Part shown: positions 12,369-23,474 of the stretch, piece by piece | How positions within the stretch are numbered: the stretch's first letter is position 1 | Layout: each line of letters begins with the position of its first letter | Source of the DNA: Nissolia schottii | Lineage: Eukaryota; Streptophyta; Magnoliopsida; Fabales; Fabaceae | Assembly: GCA_003254905.1 (NCBI GenBank) | Contig: QANU01066072.1 | Location: forward strand, 471,576-535,575 | Reading direction: 5' to 3' | Length of the DNA: 64,000 nucleotides | Made by a program: the position numbers and the translations under genes | Notes under the pieces: generated by a model | Databases searched by the model: none | Seen by the model: the letters and a program-made list of their open reading frames with translations, nothing else | What the model was told of the DNA's origin: nothing

Positions 12369-12629
12369 CTCCTTTCGTCTCAAATTATGTGTCCCTTTGG
12401 TTGAATGCATGAGTATTAAGAAATCTAAAATTAAGAGTAGTTTAAAGAGTAACTTTATTTAATTACCCTTATTTAATTTTTGTATAATACTACTTAACAT
12501 TCTCAAAGAAAATAAATTAGAGGCATAATTGAAAACTTATCAATAAATGTTATATAGAAAAGTGAGAGTGACAAATAATTTAGGACAACAAAATTAGCTA
12601 AAGTGACAAATAATTTGGGACAAAGGGAG
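12369..12629. mobile_element. Stowaway-type MITE (261 bp)
   Basis: The left end CTCCTTTCGTCTCAAATTAT and the reverse complement of the right end, CTCCCTTTGTCCCAAATTAT, form terminal inverted repeats. Both sides are flanked by TA (12367-12368 and 12630-12631). TA duplication and a CTCCCTCCGT-like end are the hallmarks of Stowaway/Tc1-mariner MITEs. It has no coding capacity. Confidence 0.85.
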
Positions 12630-13450
12630 TACTGTATCTCTCTTTCACCACACACAATGTCAATATATCTCAAGCCACGACTCTCAGTCAAAATTTGCAC
12701 ATTATTCTACAACAACAATATTTCACAATTGGTGTGCAACACAAAAAAATATCAATTGAATCTATAATTAATTCAACAAATGAATCATGTCTGAAAATAC
12801 TACAAACATACTAAAAAATTATATGCCCAAATTTAGAGTGTCTCATACATTATTAAACAATTTAAACTCTAATAAATTTAAAATAAATATTTTTAGTGCC
12901 TAAAAAAATCAATTAAAATTCACCAACCGTCCCAAACTGTTTGCCTCAAAAACATAGTAAATTTTGGGCCAAAACTGGGCCTTGTACGCGCTCCCACTCA
13001 CCTACCCTGCGAGTGGGCTTCGCTGGACAACACTATTCATTGTCTCCCTCGCTCATCTTCAGCAGAAACGGGTTAGGCATGGCCTGTAATAGCCCAAACA
13101 GGTCGACAACGATTTCACCCTCTATCGACGACAGAATCATGCGATTCTGGTGGATATGGAACTGCAATGACGAGCTCTACAAAATCCATGTTATACTTTG
13201 AAGAATTGTGGCCTATAAATTATGGGTTCTTAAAAAAAACGCAAGCTGGTTTTGCCACGCGCAATTTCTCGCTTGTTTCACAACGAAACAACATAATCCA
13301 TAGCTCGTTAGATTCACCTTTGCATGCTCTACCACAACTTTAAGTTAATCGAACCAAAATAGGTCTTGCACTCTTGCATGTGATTTAGGGCTTTCGATCC
13401 AAGCCATGGTTTTAGTTAGAATGACTCAACGCTATTATATTGGTGTAGTG
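12630..13450. other. Unclassified stretch, GC-richer from about 12930
   Basis: From about 12930 to 13410 the base composition is clearly richer in G+C than the surroundings. The short open frame 12941-13201 has no recognisable domain. The segment ends at the target site of the solo LTR and may be part of an older element. No gene is supported. Confidence 0.4.
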
Positions 13451-13455
13451 ACAAT

Positions 13456-15283
13456 TGTGACGACTGTTAGAATAAAAAACAAAAAAAAGGCACGTCTCGC
13501 GCGAAACGTATAGCATCTCGTGTGAGATAATGTCACACGAGGACAAAAGTCATTTTTGGAGTTCATCTCGCGCGAAATGATGTTCGTAGGGGTTCATATC
13601 GCACGAGACGAGTGTTGGGCGCGCTGCAACACTAAGGGAGGGCTGCAGCACGCCAGGAATCAGTCCCACATCAATTACAGCTTTAGAAGGGGGTCTCCTC
13701 CTCCTCCTATATATAGAAGCTTCCCGTGAGTGTTTAGACTTGATAATTCACTCCAAAGCTTGAGATGTCCCACTCTTGTGAGACTTTTCACTGTAGTTAT
13801 TTTTATTTTTTTTTCTCCCTCTCATTTTCCGTTTGTGGGGAAGCAGTGCAACCACATAAGATGTCAGGAGCTCCTAATTTAGTGCTCCTTAGCGGTCAAC
13901 CATGTTAAGGTGAGTGACTTTCTTCACGGTCTATTTTAAACCATGTATTTATTTTTAAAGTTATTTATTTATTTATTTTAGCATTATTTTATTTATGCAT
14001 TTTTTATAAAATCCTAGGAGGTAGAACTTAGCATTTATTTATGTATTTATGAAGTTAGTTATTATTGAGAATTATTTTATTTAATTAGTTATTTTCTTAT
14101 GATTATTTGTTTAGAAACTCTTTATTATAAAGTGGATATTTATGAAACTATTTTAGAAAATCATTAAATTATTTTAGAATTACATGGGACCACATCTTTT
14201 TATTGCATTAAATAAAATCATGTTGTATGTGTATGATTAGTATTAAGTGATATAGATATTCATATTGTTTAGTTAAACCTTTAACAAAAGATCATGGTTA
14301 AGGAAAGATTCTAGTGGGAGAAGATTTCTGTTAAGGAAATGTTCTGGCTAAGGACTAGACTTGGTATTTAAGTTGTTCATTGTGACGCGCCTCTCTTACC
14401 TGGGAACCTCCCTAAGCATGAGGTCTTAGTTTACCTTTATTTTTCCCAAATAAAACATTTAATATATATATTAAGTTGTATTATGCTATCAGTATCAATC
14501 AAAGGATTATGTTATGATGATCATGTTATGCTATGTATTTAAAACTATTTTCATGGGAGTATATCTATTATAGAACTGTAAGTCAGTACAACCTACGTTA
14601 ACCCTGGTATACCTTGTATGATCGTAAAATATAATAAGATTCATGTAGATTTAAAGCAAGACCGTGAAGCCTGGACATTTCAGGAACAGCTAAACCGTAA
14701 TGCTCGAAACGTCTATCTAAAGAACTCCTAACTGAATTATGTTTTTAAATGTTTTATGTACTATTTATTATTATAGAAATGTTTTATGCTTGTTATATAT
14801 TATGTATTGTATCTGCATCACTGCATGTCATGTTTTTCGAAGTGTCCCCTGTCGTCGTGCGAATGACCATTCACTGAGACTCTTCCCAGAGTTCTCACCT
14901 CTCAACCTCCTTCTCCAGTTACAGGTTACGAAGCAGCGTAGCAGAGCATGAGGTTTATGGTTAGTACAGAAACGTCAAAATCCAAGAGTCAACAGTTCAC
15001 CTTGAGGTGAAGCTACTATAAGAATTTTTAGTCTTATTTTTATTTTGTTATCGTCATGTATAGAGTGCTCCAATTGTATATAAGCAGGATCTTCGGACCA
15101 ATTCCGTATTTTATCATGTATATTTAAGTTTAATGTAAAAGGGTTTATGTTTATTCAGAAAAGGAAAGTTTTATTTGTTTTAATTAAAGTTAAAATGCAT
15201 GTTTTTATGAAAAGCGTTCCATAGACTTCCGTAAGGGAACTAATTTCTTGCGTGTCGGTCATGTTCTAAGTTGGGGTGTGACA
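13456..15283. mobile_element. Solo LTR of a Ty3/gypsy-like retrotransposon (1828 bp)
   Basis: The element starts TGTGACGACTG and ends GGGGTGTGACA, giving TG...CA ends, and is flanked by a perfect 5-bp duplication ACAAT (13451-13455 and 15284-15288). Inside are a TATA-like CTATATATAG near 13707, GC-rich TCTCGCGCGAAA motifs near 13495-13615, and no coding frame. Size and the TGTGACA end resemble LTRs of large plant gypsy elements (family knowledge). A single LTR with intact target duplications fits LTR-LTR recombination that removed the internal part. Confidence 0.85.
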
Positions 15284-15288
15284 ACAAT

Positions 15289-15699
15289 GATATTGGGTAT
15301 AAATTTTGTAGAAACGAAAAGTGGATATAAAGTTAGCAATGGACATTCTACATTCATTAACTTTAAAATATAAATAACAATTAGCGGTGATTTCAAACCA
15401 CTGAAATATTTTAGCAATTATTGATTATCAATTAACAATAGTCAAGAAGCATTGCGAAATGCACAAACCACCACTAAAACTACCAGAAACCGTTGCAAAG
15501 GGAACTGTTGCCAAACCTGCTATCAAACTGCAGCAAATTAGAATTTAGCCGTGGTTATTCCAGCGATCGCAAAAAAATTGCCGCTAAAAGGTTTTACAAC
15601 ACACGAATACATAGCGATTTTGAAAACCTCTAGGAGGAGGTTTGAAACCACCATTGAATGCAATTAAAACCGCTAGGAAACATCTCTTTTCTTGTAGTG
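15289..15699. mobile_element. CACTA-type transposon end (one terminus only)
   Basis: The right edge reads TCTTTTCTTGTAGTG, the reverse complement of CACTACAAGAAAAGA, which is the standard CACTA terminus. The 300 bp inside it carries recurring GCGGT, ACCGC and AACCGCTAGG words, like subterminal repeats. The solo LTR seems to have inserted into this element or beside it. The opposite terminus was not found, so the element is truncated or its left edge has decayed. Confidence 0.5.
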
Positions 15700-15784
15700 C
15701 ATCAACACTACCTGAAATTGCAATAGCAGTTCCTATGGAGAGAAAATCTTTCTAAAAAAAAAAAGCTTTTGACCTAGTAAGAAA

Positions 15785-16000
15785 AGCGTTGTGAATAATT
15801 ATTATGAACCAAAGTCTCTTGACAATTTTATTTTTCAACTTACTAAAAAACGATTAGTTGTAGCTGAAGTGAACAAGTGGTTGTTTGATTGTGGTGGTGG
15901 GGGTGGAATTGGACTTGAGGTTTGTGAGGATAACATGGTGGCCGAAACTAGTGGCTTTCAGGAAGGAATTTTGGAGAAAATGGTTAAAGGATATTGAAAT
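15785..16000. repeat. Unclassified dispersed repeat, copy 2
   Basis: The sequence GTGAATAATTATTATGAACC and the later AGTTGTAGCTGAAGTGAACA match copy 3 at 16538-16620 (GTGAGTAATTATTACGAACT) and copy 1 at 9200-9290. The open frame over it (15791-15997) has no known domain. Confidence 0.6.
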
Positions 16001-16380
16001 TGGAGTTGGCCGTGGAAGCTTGGAACAAACTCCAGGCAAAAAAGAAAAGCACTACCTTTTTTGTGATAGGGGAATGAAACGGGAGAGATCAGCTTGTTAT
16101 TTATGTGATGAATGATTTAAAGATTGTCTGAAAGTGAAAGTTGGGAGATGAAATGGTTCTTATGAACTCTGATGGTGGGGCTATGAAACTGAGATTAGAG
16201 AGTGTGGTCCACTGGTAAATAGCAATTGATGTATTGTCTTTCTATGACTTAGAATTTTAGTTGATGTGATAATAGATGTTCTACTTTCGTCAACAAAGTA
16301 TTATCTTTTAGATTCATCTTTGAATAAGATAGCATTTTGAATTTTGAGAAATGAAAATTTTTAAATCTATCTAAAAAAAA

Positions 16381-16660
16381 TCATATTAATATATTATTGT
16401 TATTACTACTATTTATACTTATTATTTTACTTAGTCAAAGTGATGTGTTATTCACATTAAAAGAGAAAATAAAATTAGTTTATAAAAATACATTTTATTT
16501 TATAAAGATAAAAAAAACTTTGTTATAAAACTATTGTGAGTAATTATTACGAACTAAATATTTTAACCAATCTTTTTAATTTACTCAAAAGCGATTAATC
16601 GTAGATGAAGTGAACAAAAGGTTATTTGATGAAGGTGGTCAGGAGAGCATGGTGGCCAGA
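16381..16660. repeat. Unclassified dispersed repeat, copy 3
   Basis: Collinear with copy 1 at 9021-9290 along the whole length, in the same orientation. It lies immediately before duplicated segment copy B, whereas copy 1 lies beyond the MYB R3 part from copy A. The larger duplicated unit may therefore have included both blocks. Confidence 0.65.
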
Positions 16661-16756
16661 ACCTCATTCTGACAAATTAATTTCTGAAGTACCAAAGAGG
16701 AGAAAAGAAAGATTGAATACGTTATGTATTACAAAGTGTATCTTACAATATAAAAA

Positions 16757-17487
16757 AAAATATTTTTATTGACAAAGGTAACCCTTCATATTTAGGTCAT
16801 TCTCAATTTCGCAACCCCACAAATAAAAAGTGTAACATTAACTTCATAATACACTACAAAAAGACAACATTTATTAAATATAGTTTTGCGAAGTTGCCAA
16901 ATTAAAGGTAACCCAAAGTATTATATGGAGTGTTGAGTTTGTCAATAAAAGTGCTCCTTTTTACTCCTTTTATTCACAAGTAAGTGTCTTTTAAGTTTTT
17001 GCACACTTATTAAGAAATTATTAATATTACCAAAATACAAAAAAGATTTACATTGTCTTAACAAAATTACCCTTTTCATTTTCTCAAATTCTCTCTATTA
17101 AATTCTCTCTCTTTATTAAATAAGGGTAAAACATAGAAACAAATAATTAATACTACATTAAAATTCTAAAAACACAGATATTTGTGGACAATTTTTTTCC
17201 CTACAAATATTACTCTTACTTGTGGACGGAGGGATTGTAGTATAAGGAAAACTCTTTAAGTGCATTTAATGATAAAAAAATGGTCTTAAACAAAATTTAT
17301 TGTAGTAATTGTTTGAATATTTTCAATATATCTAGATAAATAATTGCAAAGATGATATGCCTAATCTGAAATAATAAATCCCTAAATCAAATCACAATGA
17401 TAATAATAATGATCAGTTTCATTTTATTAAAATATGATGTGAGATATTATATAATAATTTATTACGATATAATAAATAAAGATATTA
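16757..17487. repeat. Duplicated segment, copy B (partner at 11432-12021)
   Basis: Same block order as copy A, interrupted by the MITE at 16964-17239. It shares GAGTGTTGAGTTTGTCAATA, TAGTATAAGGAAAACTCT and AATAAATCCCTAAATCAAAT with small differences. It ends where a second MITE begins at 17488. Confidence 0.8.
16964..17239. mobile_element. Stowaway-type MITE inside copy B
   Basis: The left end CTCCTTTTATTCACAAGTAA pairs with the right end region CTTACTTGTGGACGGAGGGA. TA flanks the left side (16962-16963) and GTA lies on the right. Copy A gives the empty site: there CTTTTTATAGTATAAGG runs without interruption, so the insertion came after the duplication. The right border is uncertain by a few bases. 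Confidence 0.75.
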
Positions 17488-17771
17488 CTCTCTCTGTTTC
17501 ATAGTAGTTGTCTACTTTTATGTTTTGGTATTTCTCAAAATACTTGTCCATTCATTAAATTTAGGCAACATTTAATTTTTTTTTAATATACCCTTATTAA
17601 ATAAATTCTCTCTATCATATTTATGCACTATAATAGCTCTCTCTCATAAATATATAAATAAGATAAATTAGGTTAAATACTATTAACTTTTCTTTACTTT
17701 CAAATTTTTCTATAATTTACTTAATACTCGTGTTAAAGAGAACACAGACAACTAATATGAAAAGCAAGGAG
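17488..17771. mobile_element. Stowaway-type MITE (284 bp)
   Basis: The left end CTCTCTCTGTTTCATAGTAG and the reverse complement of the right end, CTCCTTGCTTTTCATATTAG, are terminal inverted repeats. TA is duplicated at 17486-17487 and 17772-17773. Non-coding. Confidence 0.8.
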
Positions 17772-18219
17772 TATAACTTTGTTTCTAACATTTAATAAGC
17801 ATTTAATGGATGTATCATCAAGGTGAATTATGTATCTAGAAAAAAAAAAATAAGAAGTGTTTGTGAGTCGTACTTTTTAGCTTAATTTATCCTCTTACTT
17901 ATCTTATATATATAGACTTGTCAAAATCTAAAACTGAAGTTAACTAAATGAATTCAGATTTTGATAAGTATATGTATAGGATATGTAAGGGGATTTCTCA
18001 GGACGCATGTCAATGGAAGAATGAAACCGAAGCAAATACAAAAAGAAGCAATTAATGACCAATGAAGTATAATACTTAAATGGCACTTTCCTTAATTCTA
18101 GCGTTGAGCTAGGGTATGATCCTCACATACCCACCATTTTCTCATTCCCTAACTTCCCTCAGAGCTCTAATCCGACGAAGAAACACACACAAATAAAAGC
18201 AACGGAAAAAGGAACAAAT

Positions 18220-18342
18220 CTTAATGTTTGGGTGGAGATGATTGCACCATCTATCACGACATTTCCTTCCAATCCTACCATTAAGAAACTTTGCAACTAG
18301 AGACCATTTCGGTCCATGCTTCTCCACCAATCCATTGAGAAC
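18220..18342 (-). pseudogene. R2 repeat exon of a MYB98-type R2R3-MYB gene, donor site mutated
   Basis: The minus strand gives VLNGLVEKHGPKWSLVAKFL, then NGRIGRKCRDRWCNHLHPNIK. This is most of a MYB R2 repeat (compare KCRERWHNHLRPDIK in the family). The exon opens after TAAG at 18343. It should end after the lysine codon at 18220 in phase 0, as the R3 exon at 10652 begins in phase 0. The next two bases are AT rather than GT, so the donor looks broken by one change. No upstream exon with the first R2 tryptophan (GQWT-EEDR) is visible up to the SINE. It may be the same gene as the R3 part at 10324-10652 with a bloated intron, or a separate duplicate. Confidence 0.65.
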
Positions 18343-18407
18343 CTTACGCAATCATAAACTCAAATTAAATTCTCAACAATTTTTTTAGCATTAACAAGAT
18401 TACAAAT

Positions 18408-18599
18408 ACCAACGGGGGTTGGTCCAAGTGGTAAGCGGCTTGGTATCGCTTAAGCAAAGTCCCGAGTTCGAGACCTTGTGAACGCAGTTATTCCCGCTGG
18501 GAGACTCACCCGCCATAGCCAGGTATGCGACCTGGGTCGACTCGGATTAGCCAAGGCAAAGCCTTGTATACCCGGCAGGCAACCTAAAAAAAAAAAAAA
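18408..18599 (+). mobile_element. tRNA-derived SINE
   Basis: The element begins ACCAACGGGGGTTGGTCCAA. GGTCCAAGTGG works as an A box, GAGTTCGAGACC about 45 bases later as a B box, and a 15-base A tail closes it. Flanking GATTACAAAT (18398-18407) and GACTACAAAT (18600-18609) form a target duplication with one mismatch. Together these mark a retroposed SINE, not a functional tRNA. It lies just upstream of the MYB R2 exon (minus strand). Confidence 0.85.
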
Positions 18600-18609
18600 G
18601 ACTACAAAT

Positions 18610-19289
18610 GAGATGAACCAAAGGAATTTAAGAGAGAGAAAAATTAAAAAAATATATAATTTTTTTTCTTCAATAGAAGTCATTGTAAATTAAATAAAAT
18701 CGTAAAGAATTCAATAATGAATCTAATTTGAGAAATAATTATCCAAAAAAAAATTAAAATCAACAGAAAGACAGAGAGAATGAGAATGGATTTTCTCATG
18801 AAAAAATCTCAAATGATTTGATCATATTTTTTTCTTCTTTTTTTTATGAGTTTTACGAAGGCTTTAACCTAAATCAGGGTAAAGAAAGTACAACTAAAGA
18901 TTCATTCACTAAGACTTCACAATGCTCAATTGATTTATTAAGACTGAGCCTCATTAAAACATTTCTTGTTGAATTTTACTATTAATTAAAATTTTTTTGT
19001 TGATTTATTGGAGAGAAAAATTAAACTTTTTTGTGGGTCCACCTTTGAGAGAGAACAACGTCAATTTTTTTTCCATATATAAAAGTTGCTACCAAATCTA
19101 TCCTCATCTAGACTCCATTGTCTTTTGATAAGATTATGAGTGTTATTGCTATCTTTTTTCACCTTTACCCTTCTACGTTGCCTCCTGCCTCACTATCACC
19201 ATTATTAGCCCTTTGATAATTCTTTGATCTGATACCTTGAAGCTCCTCTTCAATCCTGGGTTTATTCACCATCGATCCATATCCACCAG
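18610..19289. other. No gene recognised
   Basis: AT-rich DNA between the SINE and a trinucleotide tract. No conserved open frame or RNA gene is seen. Confidence 0.45.
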
Positions 19290-19575
19290 TGACCGGTGGT
19301 GGTGGTGGTGGAGGAGGAGGAGGAGGAGGAGTGTGAACTGAAGATCCATCACCACCGCCTAGCATTGTCGTTGCCGCCACCACTACCACCACCAACCACT
19401 AACGCCATTGCCACCACCACTATGGTTACCACTGTCACTACTACCATCACCACAACCACTACCACCACCTACCTACCACTATCACCACAACCACTTGCAA
19501 CACCTACCACCCACCACTAATGCCATCACCACTACCACTGATTCCGCCTCTGCCCCTACCACCACCACCATAATC
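19290..19575. repeat. Imperfect (GGT/GGA)n then (CCA)n trinucleotide tract
   Basis: GGTGGTGGTGGAGGAGGAGG switches to CCACCACCACTACC-type repeats after about 19340. The two halves are roughly complementary and could fold back. Proline/threonine frames through it are artefacts. Confidence 0.8.
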
Positions 19576-20833
19576 ATAGTGCACCAAATTATAATAATAA
19601 TAAACTATTTATTTTAATTTTAATTTTTATTATCCATTTTTATGTTTATTGTTATTTATTATTATTTGAAGGGTATTATAGTAAAATGAGTATATTACCT
19701 TGTAATCTTTTTTATTTGTCAATTAAGGTTATGTAAATTATTAGTTACATTACCTATGCATACCAAGCATAATAGTGCAACATTACTAACAATTTAAAAT
19801 GTGGTACTCTTTCTAAAAGGTAATCCAGATTGCCAGTAATCTTGGAAGACAATGTACTAAACGTTACTTTAGTGAAACACACAATAAAAATGATAAAACT
19901 CAATTTTATTATTTGTGTGCCTAAAGATAAGGTATTAAACTTTTTGCTTACCCAAAATTTTCTCATAGTTCTATTTGTGTGAAAAGTTACTTATAAAACC
20001 AAAGAGCTCTGCTACATGTACACTCCAATTTGATACACCATACAGATACATGTATTGATATATGATGGGTCCCACAAAATAACCATCCACTCCACTCACA
20101 CTCTCACTTTCACTCACTCGCGCGTCAAACACACGCGTAACCTTCCTGCTTCCACTTTCTTGTCCCAAAAAAGGGATTGAAAAACAAATCGTTTCGTTTT
20201 CTCTCTTCCCTCTCGTCACTCTTCACTCTTGTCACTCTTGTCTCTTGTTGCGATATTCACTCTAGTCTCTCTTCTGTAGACTCATTGTGCTTTCTGCACA
20301 AAGATTTACCAAACGTAATCGAATATCCCACAAGAAAACAAACATTGGTGAGCACATCGAACTGAGTTCACTGTTTAGGATTTGTTCATCGATTTGCTTT
20401 TCGTCTAACTTTCTTTGAGTTTTGTTTAATTGAATTTGGTTTAAAGAATGATTTAACAACGATATTTGTTTTTCGAAAAAGTTAGTGAGTCATTTGTGTT
20501 TGGATATGTATAATGTTTGTGTAATGTGCATGCTAAAGTTTGTGCACTGTGTGTATGAGTTGCTTGCATCCCACCTTGTTTATATTTTGACTTCTTATCT
20601 CTAAAGTTTTTGCATCTGTAGTGTACTATACTGTTGGTATTAGGGTTTATTTGTCGATTTGCTATCTGTCCACTTTTCTTCTCTAAAGTTTGTGCATCTT
20701 TGTTGTAATGTTTGTGCATCTGTCATGTAGTGTTTGTGCACTCTTGCTTGTGTTGTTTAGTTTTATGGTCACTCATTTTTTGTTAAAAGCTTTTGAATTA
20801 AATTTGTGATGTTAAATTTTCATTGCTGTAGAA

Positions 20834-21714
20834 ATGACTCCTCCACGATCACTCAAAGGGATAGTTGTTGCTAAGGATGCCAGCAAAAAGGCTTTACACA
20901 AGCCATCACCAGTGCAAACTTTGGCATTAATAGACAGCACCCGCGATGAAACAGAGAGCAGAAAGGTAATACACAAACTAAACTTTATCCATCTAATCCA
21001 TTTAAATGTGTGTAACTATCTTGATACCAGATATTGTTTTAATTTGAGCAGTGCAAAATACTGGTATAACTTGGCCACAGTATGTGTAAAGTTTGTGCAC
21101 TTAAATCTTATGTTGTAATGTATGTCACTAACAAACTATTTTGCCTAAACAAGGTCTTGTACTTCCACCAGGACAAGTTTGGCCCATTCGACCTACTCAA
21201 TGATATTATGGAGGGAAATCTGAGAAGGAAAAGGTAGCAGGGAACCAGGGTGAAGAGACGTGCCCACCTAATGAAATTATGGAAGAAGCACATACTGAAG
21301 TTGATGTAACCTCAGATAATGTTGAGATGAATTTCATGGAACAAAAAGAAAGATTCATCTGAATCTTCCTCCTGACTTGGTTAATGAGCAAGTTTCCACT
21401 GCTCAATTGCCATCACAGTTCTGAAAGATGCGCAAAGATATGTTGTTGACATCAATGCTGTCAACGCATAATTGTTTGCGAGAAAAGCTCGTTCGGATGC
21501 CAAATGAGCCTGCAATGGTAGTCCTGGCTAAGGAGTCATTCGGTTCGGATGTCAAAGAGGTGTCGGGGCCAGACGAAGCTGTCACCCAGCAGCGACGAAA
21601 GGGAAGTCTCCAATTGAGTTCGTACACGGACGTCAGCACAGCAGAGCTCCTTGGGGAATGGGGAAAACGGGGGGGAAAAGAGTCAGAAGCATTAGGGGGT
21701 GGGGGGAACATGTA
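20834..21714 (+). pseudogene. Unrecognised, possibly spliced coding remnant inside the 20.0-23.1 kb element
   Basis: An ATG at 20834 opens MTPPRSLKGIVVAKDASKKA and reaches a plausible donor after ESRK (AAAG/GTAATA at about 20966). A plausible acceptor near 21153 gives VLYFHQDKFGPFDLLNDIME. That frame soon ends, while a shifted frame continues KSEKEKVAGNQGEETCPPNE up to a stop near 21360. A further open frame, 21428-21714, encodes a charged 95-residue stretch ending in glycines. I recognise no domain. It could be the decayed accessory gene of the element or a captured host fragment. Confidence 0.35.
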
Positions 21715-23052
21715 ATAATTTTGTCACCAATTGTTTTTTAAAGAATTTTGCTCTGTATATATTTTGTACACAAATACTAATCAACCCAATTGATTTTAAA
21801 TGTTCTAAAAGTTATAGCTTCTGTTACATCAATCATGTGTTCATTTCATTAAACGATTTAAGATCTAAGATCTAAGTTCATTTCAATAAAGGTTTAAAGG
21901 TTTATAGGTTTAAATGTTCACCAATATACCTCTAGGTGTTGAGATTGTGAATAAAGTTTGTGCATTTTATGGAACAATGTTTTGCATAACGTCATATAAA
22001 GTTTGTGCACCAAAATATTTATCCACTAGTAATTAAAAAAAAACGTACAACCCTGTTCAAACAATTATTCCTAAAACATGACACATCCAAATATAAAAGG
22101 TTTAAATGTTCACTAATAAAGAATAGAAGGTTTTAAAGGTTTAAATTGGGGTATAATATTTGTGCTGTGTAATATACCTCTAGTTGTTGAGATTGTGAAT
22201 AAAGTTTGTGAACTATGTCGTATACAGTGTGCGCACTACGTCGTATAAAGTCTGTGCACTAAAAATTTATCCACCAAGTGATTAAAAAAAACCTTACCAC
22301 CCTGTACTAAAAAATCCCACTAGTACATCATTATTCATTTATTCTAATTTCTTTCATGGAATGAGTTCAACAATGACACAAATCCCCCAGGGGGATGTGG
22401 GATAGAAAATTGAGTTAGAACTTCAATTGAATCCGCTTGCTAAGAGACTGCCACAACAAAATTTGTGAACTTATTTATGTTTGAGTAAAATCAATGTTGT
22501 ACACAAGTACGTAATGTTTGTGCACTGACACTGATAATGTTTGTGCACCCAATCATATAAAGTTTGTGCACTCTAATCAGATATCATATTATGTAAAAAT
22601 ACTTAACTATACATTAAGTAATATGTAAAGTTTATGCATTAGAATGTATAAAAGTGTGTGTACACATGTATGTAAACTAATTGTTATAAAGTTTGTCCAT
22701 TAAAAATGTATAAAGATTGTGAGCTTATTTATGTTTGAGTAACATCACAGTGTTGTAAACAAGTACATAATGTTTGTGCACTGACACTAATAATGTTTGT
22801 GCACTCCAATCAGATATCATATTACTTTACACTCTATAACAATACATTCCATAAACAACACGAAAATGATTCATTTCAAAAACACTAAATTGTTTAAAAT
22901 GTTTGTGTATGATCTCATTGAGAAAATTATATCGGAGTGCGTTTTTGTTTGTGATATGATTGAGAAAATCGCATGAGGAGTCACATGATATTGTAAATGA
23001 CAAAAGTCTACTGTAATCTGTATATTTGTTATTAATTACGTATAATTTAGTG

Positions 23053-23074
23053 ATATATATATATATATATATAT
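23053..23074. repeat. (TA)n microsatellite
   Basis: Short TA run just inside the right end of the 20.0-23.1 kb element. Confidence 0.85.
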
Positions 23075-23138
23075 GAATGTATGTATTTAGGGTGTACACA
23101 AAGCATTTCTGTAAACCAAAAGACCATGCATGCTCATA

Positions 23139-23175
23139 TTGCATATTGCATATTGCATATTGCATATTGCATATA
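23139..23175. repeat. Heptamer tandem repeat (CATATTG)5
   Basis: CATATTG is repeated five times without error, ending in CATATATAGG. It lies about 25 bp outside the right end of the 20.0-23.1 kb element. Confidence 0.9.
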
Positions 23176-23474
23176 TAGGACATCCAGGAAAGACTATATG
23201 TCGTTGGTGTTGGTATAATGTCAAATTGTCAATCAAATCGGCTTATGCCATTTTATGAAAATACCAAAAAAAAAAAACCAAAAAATAAAGAGAAAAAAGA
23301 GTTCTGTTTGTGCCTTATTATCAACATATGGTGGGGTCACAATCCTGTTAAAATATCAGCTAGCCAACTTGGATTCTCTCTTGTATATCAATGCCTGTCT
23401 ATCAATATATTCGTACGATTTACAACACTATCATATTACAACAAGGATAATATTAAGAAAGTGTGTGTGGCTAA

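Larger units (their letters stand above)
20006..23112. mobile_element. Mutator-like element with GTTTGTGCA arrays (about 3.1 kb)
   Basis: The left end reads GCTCTGCTACATGTACACTC and the right end, reverse complemented, ACAGAAATGCTTTGTGTACA. Both then run through TACAC/TACATACA-rich sequence. Outside lie AAACCAAAGA (19996-20005) and AAACCAAAAGA (23113-23123), a 10/11-bp near-duplication. The left end matches the 226-bp element at 63510 over about 40 bases (CTACATGTACAC, then CCAATTT and ATACAC). Internally at least 12 exact GTTTGTGCA words occur, usually as TAAAGTTTGTGCACT or TAATGTTTGTGCACT. Two blocks are internally duplicated: 21895-22065 with 22080-22300, and 22460-22595 with 22705-22826. 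No transposase is recognisable, so it would be non-autonomous. The ends, and the missing base in one target copy, leave the borders uncertain. Confidence 0.55.

Noticed and set aside
18420..18500. tRNA-like sequence with A and B boxes
   Set aside because: The sequence continues past the B box into a non-tRNA body with an A tail and target duplications, so it is a SINE, not a tRNA gene.
19165..19617. Proline- and threonine-rich open frames on both strands
   Set aside because: They run through a trinucleotide tract and have no complex sequence outside it.
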